DNA from: Bacteroidota bacterium
GTDB lineage: Bacteria; Bacteroidota; Bacteroidia; Flavobacteriales_D; Crocinitomicaceae
Direction: 5' to 3'
Assembly: GCA_006226555.1 (NCBI GenBank)
Contig: SBGS01000105.1
Location: forward strand, 1-12,783
DNA: 12,783 nucleotides
The translations under genes were made by a program, and so were the position numbers. Of the stretch, positions 7,534-12,783 are shown in pieces. The first letter of the stretch is position 1. Every line of letters starts with the position of its first letter. The notes below the pieces were generated by a model. The model was not told where the DNA came from, ran no database searches, and worked only from the letters and a program-made list of their open reading frames with translations.

Positions 7534-7541
7534 CAAAAATA
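7534..7541 (-). promoter_or_regulatory. Putative Bacteroidota -7 element for the CysZ-like gene
   Basis: The minus strand reads TATTTTTG, matching TAnnTTTG, then AGC and the ATG at 7530. The three-base spacing to the start codon is the same as at rsgA, which suggests another leaderless or nearly leaderless transcript. A clear TTTG (-33) box was not found. Confidence 0.4.
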
Positions 7542-7580
7542 AACAAAGGCTGCTAAATCCGATCATTTCGGTGGTATTTG

Positions 7581-7588
7581 TATCTTTG
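7581..7588 (+). promoter_or_regulatory. Putative Bacteroidota -7 element for purB
   Basis: TATCTTTG matches TAnnTTTG and would give a transcript starting near 7592-7595, with a short A/T-rich leader (ending TTTAAAACA) before the purB start. The -33 element is not evident. The site lies in the 83-base divergent spacer with the CysZ-like gene, opposite the element at 7534-7541. Confidence 0.38.
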
Positions 7589-7613
7589 TCGCTTTCTATT
7601 TAAAACAATGCAT

Positions 7614-8966
7614 ATGGAATTCAGTAGCCTAACAGCGATCTCCCCAATTGACGGACGTTACCAAAGAAAAACAGCTGAGCTTCAGCCTTATTTTTCTGAA
7701 TTTGGATTGATACGTTATCGAGTATTGGTCGAAGTTGAATACTTCATTGCATTGGCTGCTTCGGGAATCAAAGGCATGGAGGATTTTCCGGTTTCCAAAT
7801 ACGATGACCTAAGAAAGATCTATAAGGCATTTGGTGAATCCGATGCACTTTGGATCAAAGACAAAGAAAAGATCACCAATCACGACGTGAAGGCGGTGGA
7901 GTATTTTCTCAAGGAGAAAATGAAGGAGATGGGATTGGAAAAGTATCTTGAATTCGTTCATTTTGGACTTACATCGCAGGATATCAATAATACGGCTATA
8001 CCGCTTTCATTGAAGGATGGAATTAATGAAGTGATCATTCCAGAATTCGAGAAAGTAATTCACGCATTAGAAGTAAAAGCGAATGACTGGAAGGATATCC
8101 CAATGCTGGCCAGAACTCACGGTCAACCAGCTTCACCAACGCGTTTAGGAAAGGAAATTTATGTTTTTGTTGAACGACTGAAAATCCAGTTGAATCAATT
8201 AAAACAAGTTCCATATTCGGCTAAATTCGGTGGGGCTACAGGAAATTTCAATGCGCATCACGTGGCCTACGGTCAGGTTAATTGGGTTGAATTTGCGAAT
8301 GCTTTTGTTGGAAGTATACTTGGTTTGAATCGAAGTCAAACTACAACGCAGATCGAGCATTATGATAATCTTGCTGCACTTTTTGATACCTTGAAAAGAA
8401 TGAATACGATCCTTTTGGATCTGGATCGTGATATGTGGACATATATCTCGATGGATTATTTTAAACAGAAGTTGAAGGAGGGTGAAGTTGGATCTTCAGC
8501 GATGCCACATAAAGTAAATCCTATTGATTTCGAAAATTCGGAGGGTAACATAGGTGTTGCAAATGCCTTGTTGGAACATTTGTCTGCAAAACTTCCAGTT
8601 TCCAGATTGCAACGAGATCTTACAGACTCTACTGTACTAAGGACGGTTGGAATGCCATTGGCACATACATTGATCGCTTTGAAATCCACATTGACGGGTC
8701 TTGATAAGTTATTATTGAACCAATCCGCGTTGGAACAAGACCTAAATCAAAATTGGGCGGTTGTAGCTGAAGCAATTCAAACTATCCTAAGAAGAGAAGG
8801 ATATCCACAGCCGTATGAAGCCTTAAAAGGTCTTACAAGGAAAAATGAAGCCGTAACGATGACTACAGTTCATGAATTTATTGATACTTTAGACGTAAAT
8901 GACTCCTTGAAGGACGAGCTTAAAAAGATCACACCTTCTAATTATACCGGAGTAGAACTGATCTGA
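7614..8966 (+). CDS. purB: Adenylosuccinate lyase
   Basis: PurB catalyses two fumarate-releasing steps of purine synthesis: SAICAR to AICAR, and adenylosuccinate to AMP. It acts as a cytoplasmic homotetramer. The protein is 450 residues, close to the E. coli type (456). The start LTAISPIDGRY is conserved. Also seen are LTSQDINNTA (119-128), TARTHGQPASPT with His169 (165-176), and the superfamily signature GSSAMPHKVNPIDFEN (293-308), whose serines lie on the catalytic loop. Two start codons are close together, at 7608 (MHMEF) and 7614 (MEFSS); the latter fits homologues slightly better. It is expressed divergently from the CysZ-like gene and is followed two bases later by a secreted unknown. 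Confidence 0.96.
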   Translation: MEFSSLTAISPIDGRYQRKTAELQPYFSEFGLIRYRVLVEVEYFIALAASGIKGMEDFPVSKYDDLRKIYKAFGESDALWIKDKEKITNHDVKAVEYFLKEKMKEMGLEKYLEFVHFGLTSQDINNTAIPLSLKDGINEVIIPEFEKVIHALEVKANDWKDIPMLARTHGQPASPTRLGKEIYVFVERLKIQLNQLKQVPYSAKFGGATGNFNAHHVAYGQVNWVEFANAFVGSILGLNRSQTTTQIEHYDNLAALFDTLKRMNTILLDLDRDMWTYISMDYFKQKLKEGEVGSSAMPHKVNPIDFENSEGNIGVANALLEHLSAKLPVSRLQRDLTDSTVLRTVGMPLAHTLIALKSTLTGLDKLLLNQSALEQDLNQNWAVVAEAIQTILRREGYPQPYEALKGLTRKNEAVTMTTVHEFIDTLDVNDSLKDELKKITPSNYTGVELI

Positions 8967-8968
8967 TC

Positions 8969-10534
8969 ATGCGTGTAGCTTCGCTTCTGTTGTTGTTTCT
9001 CATTGTCTTCAACACTGAAGCCCAACAAAGTGCTACTGAGTGGAGTAAACCGGAGCTAAGGAAAGGTCAGCTCATTAAATTACTCCCGACTTCTGATCCT
9101 TCTGTTTTTTATGCATTGCGCTGGACAGGAAGCAGAATGTTTGGTCATTATCAGGTAACCCGACACGACAATTTTGAAATTAAAGGTGCTACCAAGGTAC
9201 GATTGGCAATCGAACAGTCGGTATGCAGCTTTGTAAATGTCGACATCATCAATGACAAATGCGTTGCCTTTTTATCCGATATCAGAGATAATCAAAATCA
9301 CCTTTATTTAAGAGTTTTCAGCGACGATCTTTCCAGGGTAGAGAAAGAGCAGAAACTTGCCAGCTATGAATTCGAAAAAGGTCACTTTAAAGGACAGTTT
9401 GGGATTAGATTCTCTCAGGACAGGAAATACTTTTCTGTGGTCTGGGAAAAGGAGGGTAAAAAGAACACGGAGCACATTTACGGTTATCGTGTATTCGACA
9501 AAGATCTGAATGTGATGCATGAAGGAGAGTATTCACTTCCATACAGTGCAGAGTTGTCTGAAATACAAGGACATTATATTTCAAATTCAGGAGATTATTT
9601 TATCGCTGTTCTGGAATATGATGAGAATGAAATTAAAAAGGGATTTCGCTATATCAAGGCATTTAAGTCCCTTCACATTTTCCACATTGACGAAACAGGT
9701 TTATTGGATTACCCTGTCGATTTGGAGGGCAGGAATATCTACACGTTAAAAATGTCCTATGACTCAAAGGATCTTGTCAATTTATCCGGACTTTACGGTG
9801 ATTTCGATGAGCTGGGAATTAAAGGCGTATTCTATCAAAAACTCGATCTTTCTCAAGAGAAAGTGCTAGACAAAGGCTTCTGTGAGCTGAAAACAGATAT
9901 CATTACGGAAGGCTGGTCCGATCGTGCTCGCAAGCGATTGAAGAAGAAGGAGGAAAAAGGAAAAGATGATGCAGTCTATTTTAATTATGAAATGCGAGAG
10001 GCATCCATTCAGAAAGATAGTAGCATCATTGGTTCTATGGAGCAGCATTTTGTTCAGGAACGATTGACGGAAACCCAGCAAAGCGGATTGAGCTCGAATA
10101 CCTTTTACTACTATTACAATGATATCATTGTGTATCGTCTGAATAAAAAGGGAGAGTTTGACTGGATTAAGAAGGTCAGGAAATATCAAGTGTCAACGAA
10201 TGACGGAGGACCATACAGCGGATATGTAAGTTATTCGGATTCTTCAAAGATGTACATGTTGTTTAATGATCATGTCGAGAATTACGACTCGACAGGTCAT
10301 TTCATTGAAGGAGATGAGGTTTATATCACACACTATGGAAAGAAAAAGAATGTAGTTGCTTTAACTTCAGTTGACATTGTAAGTGGTAAAATTGAACGAA
10401 CAATTTTGCACGCAAGACGCGATAGAAACTTTTTATTCGTTCCCAAATTAAGCTATCATGATTCGCAAAACAGACGCGTTGTTCTGTATGGTGTAGTAGG
10501 AAGAAAAGAAGTGTTTGGTCAGATCAGTTACTGA
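8969..10534 (+). CDS. Secreted protein of unknown function
   Basis: A 521-residue protein with a clear signal peptide: MRVA, a Leu/Phe-rich core, and a likely cut after A18 (NTEA, then QQS). I do not recognise the family. The mature part alternates short beta-like, aromatic-rich stretches with charged turns and contains many Tyr, Asp and Lys residues, which would suit a beta-rich, perhaps propeller-like periplasmic or surface protein. A very basic segment lies near residues 319-334, and a run of four Tyr (FYYYYND) further on. No lipobox, transmembrane helix or T9SS C-terminal sorting domain was seen. The ATG sits two bases after the purB stop (TGATCATG), so it is almost certainly on the purB transcript. 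Its 3' end overlaps that of the convergent zinc-finger gene by 7 bases. Any function is unknown. Confidence 0.85.
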   Translation: MRVASLLLLFLIVFNTEAQQSATEWSKPELRKGQLIKLLPTSDPSVFYALRWTGSRMFGHYQVTRHDNFEIKGATKVRLAIEQSVCSFVNVDIINDKCVAFLSDIRDNQNHLYLRVFSDDLSRVEKEQKLASYEFEKGHFKGQFGIRFSQDRKYFSVVWEKEGKKNTEHIYGYRVFDKDLNVMHEGEYSLPYSAELSEIQGHYISNSGDYFIAVLEYDENEIKKGFRYIKAFKSLHIFHIDETGLLDYPVDLEGRNIYTLKMSYDSKDLVNLSGLYGDFDELGIKGVFYQKLDLSQEKVLDKGFCELKTDIITEGWSDRARKRLKKKEEKGKDDAVYFNYEMREASIQKDSSIIGSMEQHFVQERLTETQQSGLSSNTFYYYYNDIIVYRLNKKGEFDWIKKVRKYQVSTNDGGPYSGYVSYSDSSKMYMLFNDHVENYDSTGHFIEGDEVYITHYGKKKNVVALTSVDIVSGKIERTILHARRDRNFLFVPKLSYHDSQNRRVVLYGVVGRKEVFGQISY

Positions 10535-10767
10535 TCGTTATTCATTAGCCTTTCCAGAAGAATATTTTTTTCATCCTTTGAGAAAGAAAGAGGAGGTGTT
10601 TCACGCAAGGATCGGGAAATTAGCTTATCCAGTAAAAGACTTGTTTTCTCATAATTACGGCAGTGCTTGCAATAGCTCAGGTGAAAGCGAACCGAGATTG
10701 TTTCAGTGTACCTAACGGATCCAAATGAACGCTGTTCAATAATTCTGATAGTTCTTTTACAATTCAT
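10528..10767 (-). CDS. Small zf-HC2-like, anti-sigma-type zinc-binding protein
   Basis: A 79-residue protein with C3 and then H29-x3-C33-x2-C36 (HLSYCKHC), the zinc-binding pattern of zf-HC2/ZAS anti-sigma domains. There is no transmembrane helix, so it would be a soluble cytoplasmic protein, unlike the many membrane-spanning ECF anti-sigma factors. The C-terminal half is polar and helical. The ATG at 10767 overlaps the sigma factor stop by four bases (ATGA), a standard arrangement for a sigma/anti-sigma pair. It ends by overlapping the stop of the convergent secreted protein by 7 bases. Known ZAS proteins can sense redox state through zinc loss, but that is only a possibility here. Acting on the sigma factor upstream is inferred from gene order and the motif. 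Confidence 0.75.
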   Translation of the reverse strand: MNCKRTIRIIEQRSFGSVRYTETISVRFHLSYCKHCRNYEKTSLLLDKLISRSLRETPPLSFSKDEKNILLERLMNNDQ

Positions 10768-11288
10768 AATTCACCTTGCGTTAAACAATCTTTCAGTAAC
10801 AATTTCGCACGATGAGCAATCACCCAAAGATTAGATGGACTAATGTTTAGTTCCTTACATACTTCATCTCCCTTTTTTTCATCAAGGTAGCGCATGCTTA
10901 TAACAGCCTTGTAATTATCCGGTAACTTATCAATGCATTCATTTAGTTTTTTCGTCAACTCACCTTGTTCCAAAACGCTCTCTATGTTCTGATCATCAAC
11001 TCCGAGAAATGCACTCAGATCCACATCTTTTTCTCTCTGTAATTCTGATAGATTGCTCGTGTATCTCGTTTCAGCCTTCCGCCAGTGATCGATGATTTTA
11101 CGATTCAGAATACTAACGAGCCAGGTGCGAAGAGAGCTTCTTTTTTCAAAATCCGATAAGTTTTTCAAGGCAGCAAGAAAGGTTTCCTGTACAAGATCTT
11201 TCGCCAGCTCTTCGTCTCTTACTTTTGAAAAGGCGAAGTTCAAAAGGAAATCGGCATGCTCTTCAATTAGCTCTTCCTGCTGTATCAT
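10764..11288 (-). CDS. RNA polymerase sigma factor, ECF-like sigma-70 family
   Basis: A 174-residue protein with the two-domain ECF layout. Region 2 lies at about residues 8-71, with the DLVQETF segment (31-37) of region 2.2 and the promoter-melting and -10-binding stretch LRTWLVSILNRKIIDHWRK (53-71). After an acidic linker, region 4 starts at LPDNYKAVISMRYL and ends in the helix-turn-helix around LNISPSNLWVIAHRAK. It overlaps lnt by ATGA at its start and the zinc-finger gene by ATGA at its end, so the three genes form a coupled operon. Such factors usually drive a small regulon and often their own operon, but no promoter of the operon is inside this window. The target genes are unknown. Confidence 0.92.
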   Translation of the reverse strand: MIQQEELIEEHADFLLNFAFSKVRDEELAKDLVQETFLAALKNLSDFEKRSSLRTWLVSILNRKIIDHWRKAETRYTSNLSELQREKDVDLSAFLGVDDQNIESVLEQGELTKKLNECIDKLPDNYKAVISMRYLDEKKGDEVCKELNISPSNLWVIAHRAKLLLKDCLTQGEL

Positions 11289-12783
11289 TCCTTTCCGAAA
11301 TACTTTTTAAAACGTTTCACAAAGGAAAACAGAATGAGTAATACCGATACAAAGGATAAACTCCTTCCGAAATAATCTCCGAACTGTGTATAAACGGTTT
11401 GCTCAGTATTGAGTTGAATGTTACCGGAAATAACATCCGGCACCCACCATCCTGTGGCAGCCTGAACAGTTCCTTTCTGATCCACAAAACAACTAATTCC
11501 GGTATTGGCTGCTCTAACGACTGCTCTTCTATTTTCAATTGCTCTAAGTCGAGCGAAGCTTGCGTGCTGTTTGTATCCAGGTGTATCTTTCCACCAGCCA
11601 TCATTCGTTACAATACAAACAAAAGATGCTCCCTGTCGGCATTGCTGGGCAATGAACTCACCGAAAGCGGACTCATAGCACACAACGGGAGCGAAGGTGA
11701 AGTCATTTGTGTGTAGTACTTTCGGATACTCCTCAACCCCTAACGTACCTGTAGTTCCGCCAAGGTCTATCGAAAGATCTTCCAGGAAGGGCAGAGAAGA
11801 AGCAAATGGTATTTTCTCTACACCTGGTACAAGCTTGGATTTATGTACGAAGGTAAATTGGTTGGTATCGATCAAAACAGATGTATTGTAATTCTCTACA
11901 TATCTGCCTTGTTCCTCCAAATAAAAAGATGCATAGGAATTCTTGTCTGCAAAGAAGCGATGGGTGCTGGCACCGATGCAGATAGGGACATGATTGAGCT
12001 TATTTGCTTGTGCTTTAAAATATGCGTTGAGCATATTGGCATAGGTGTAAGGTTGGTCTAGAGCATCTTCATTGAAGCTCATGCTTATGGCAGTTTCAGG
12101 GGCCACGATCAGCTTTGTATTGGGGGTCACTTTTTTAGCTGCCAGATCAACCAGTTTGTCCAACTGCTGAAAAACATCTGAACCGAACTTCTCAATGTAT
12201 GGATCAATATTCGGCTGTACGGCAACGACTTCTATTTTATTTCCCTTCTCTTCATGCCTAATGAACATGACAATAGAGATCAAAAGGGGAAAGGCCAAGG
12301 CGAAACCGAGGACATAAAAGAGCGGAGTTTGTATTCTTCTTGATTCTTTAAGGACGTAAATGTTCTTTAAGATCTTAAAGATGATCAGGTTAACGATCAA
12401 AACCCACATGCTACCTCCAAGAACGCCTGTAAACTCATACCATTGGATCCATGTTGTTCTTATGCTGAACACATTACCCATGGTTAACCAAGGCCACGAG
12501 CTTTCCCAGTTGTAATGAAAGTATTCAAAGCTGATCCAGTAAATGACTAGTGCAATATATCCTTCTTTGGCTCCGACACTTCTTTTGGTAAAGTGAAAAA
12601 GCTGAAATGCTATTGCCATAAGAAGGGAATTCAGAACGAAAGCCATGATAGCACCTTCTGGACTGGCATAATACACCCACCATGTTGCTCCAAGGTTGTA
12701 GACCAGGAAGGCAATGTAGTTGTGGACAAAGAGTTTCCTAGGTCTGTAACCTGAACGATGAATGTGATCTTCAAGGAGTAACA
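11285..12783 (-). CDS. lnt: Apolipoprotein N-acyltransferase, N-terminus beyond window
   Basis: Lnt adds the third acyl chain to outer-membrane lipoproteins in the inner membrane, the last step of lipoprotein maturation. The frame stays open to the right edge, giving at least 498 residues; the GTG at 12676 is internal, since the upstream segment LGATWWVYYASPEG is a typical part of the membrane domain. Several hydrophobic helices precede the C-terminal nitrilase domain. Counted from that GTG, the catalytic-triad candidates are E194 (PETA), K279 (in HKSKLVP) and C333 (VCYES), with E287 at the position of the further essential Glu of E. coli. A final membrane helix (about 438-454) ends in a basic tail. 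It overlaps the sigma factor gene by ATGA. Probably about 40 residues are missing; the promoter lies outside. Confidence 0.94.
   Translation of the reverse strand, partial: LLLEDHIHRSGYRPRKLFVHNYIAFLVYNLGATWWVYYASPEGAIMAFVLNSLLMAIAFQLFHFTKRSVGAKEGYIALVIYWISFEYFHYNWESSWPWLTMGNVFSIRTTWIQWYEFTGVLGGSMWVLIVNLIIFKILKNIYVLKESRRIQTPLFYVLGFALAFPLLISIVMFIRHEEKGNKIEVVAVQPNIDPYIEKFGSDVFQQLDKLVDLAAKKVTPNTKLIVAPETAISMSFNEDALDQPYTYANMLNAYFKAQANKLNHVPICIGASTHRFFADKNSYASFYLEEQGRYVENYNTSVLIDTNQFTFVHKSKLVPGVEKIPFASSLPFLEDLSIDLGGTTGTLGVEEYPKVLHTNDFTFAPVVCYESAFGEFIAQQCRQGASFVCIVTNDGWWKDTPGYKQHASFARLRAIENRRAVVRAANTGISCFVDQKGTVQAATGWWVPDVISGNIQLNTEQTVYTQFGDYFGRSLSFVSVLLILFSFVKRFKKYFGKE

Noticed and set aside
12674..12676. 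GTG as the true start of Lnt
   Set aside because: The frame continues open to the window edge with typical Lnt membrane-domain sequence upstream, so the GTG is an internal Val codon.

Overview
This window looks like an ordinary chromosomal stretch from a member of the Bacteroidota, most likely a flavobacterium-like lineage. The evidence is a GldA-type ABC ATPase, a TPR-PD40 envelope protein, TAnnTTTG (-7) promoter motifs, weak or absent Shine-Dalgarno sequences, and Bacteroidota-like sequences for TyrS, PurB and Lnt. No RNA gene, insertion sequence, CRISPR array or phage gene was seen, and no stretch longer than 300 bases lacks a gene.

Layout. At the left edge a partial Nudix hydrolase (+) meets a minus-strand translation-quality cluster, rsgA-dtd-MazG-like pyrophosphohydrolase. 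A strong bidirectional terminator (416-443) separates them. Diverging from rsgA is a plus-strand pair, the gldA-like ATPase and tyrS. TyrS ends exactly where truA (-) ends, with no base between the stop codons. TruA is the last gene of a minus-strand run that starts at about 7530: a CysZ/EI24-like membrane protein, a secreted TPR-PD40 protein without an OmpA domain, then truA. Diverging from that run is purB (+), followed two bases later by a secreted protein of unknown function. The unknown gene overlaps tail to tail with the last gene of a third minus-strand operon: lnt (entering from beyond the right edge), an ECF-like sigma factor and a small zinc-finger anti-sigma-like protein. These three genes are chained by ATGA overlaps.

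How the genes fit together. Much of the window serves translation and tRNA quality (TyrS charging, DTD proofreading, TruA pseudouridylation, RsgA 30S maturation) and nucleotide metabolism (PurB, MazG-like enzyme, Nudix). The rest concerns the envelope (Lnt, sigma/zinc-finger pair, TPR-PD40 protein, CysZ-like protein, secreted unknown). The best leads are the lnt-sigma-zinc-finger operon, the OmpA-less TPR-PD40 protein, the secreted unknown behind purB, two identically spaced apparently leaderless promoters, and a strong excess of GATC that also falls at stop codons. I did not find a convincing new defence or mobile system; this is mainly a housekeeping region with a few accessory envelope genes.
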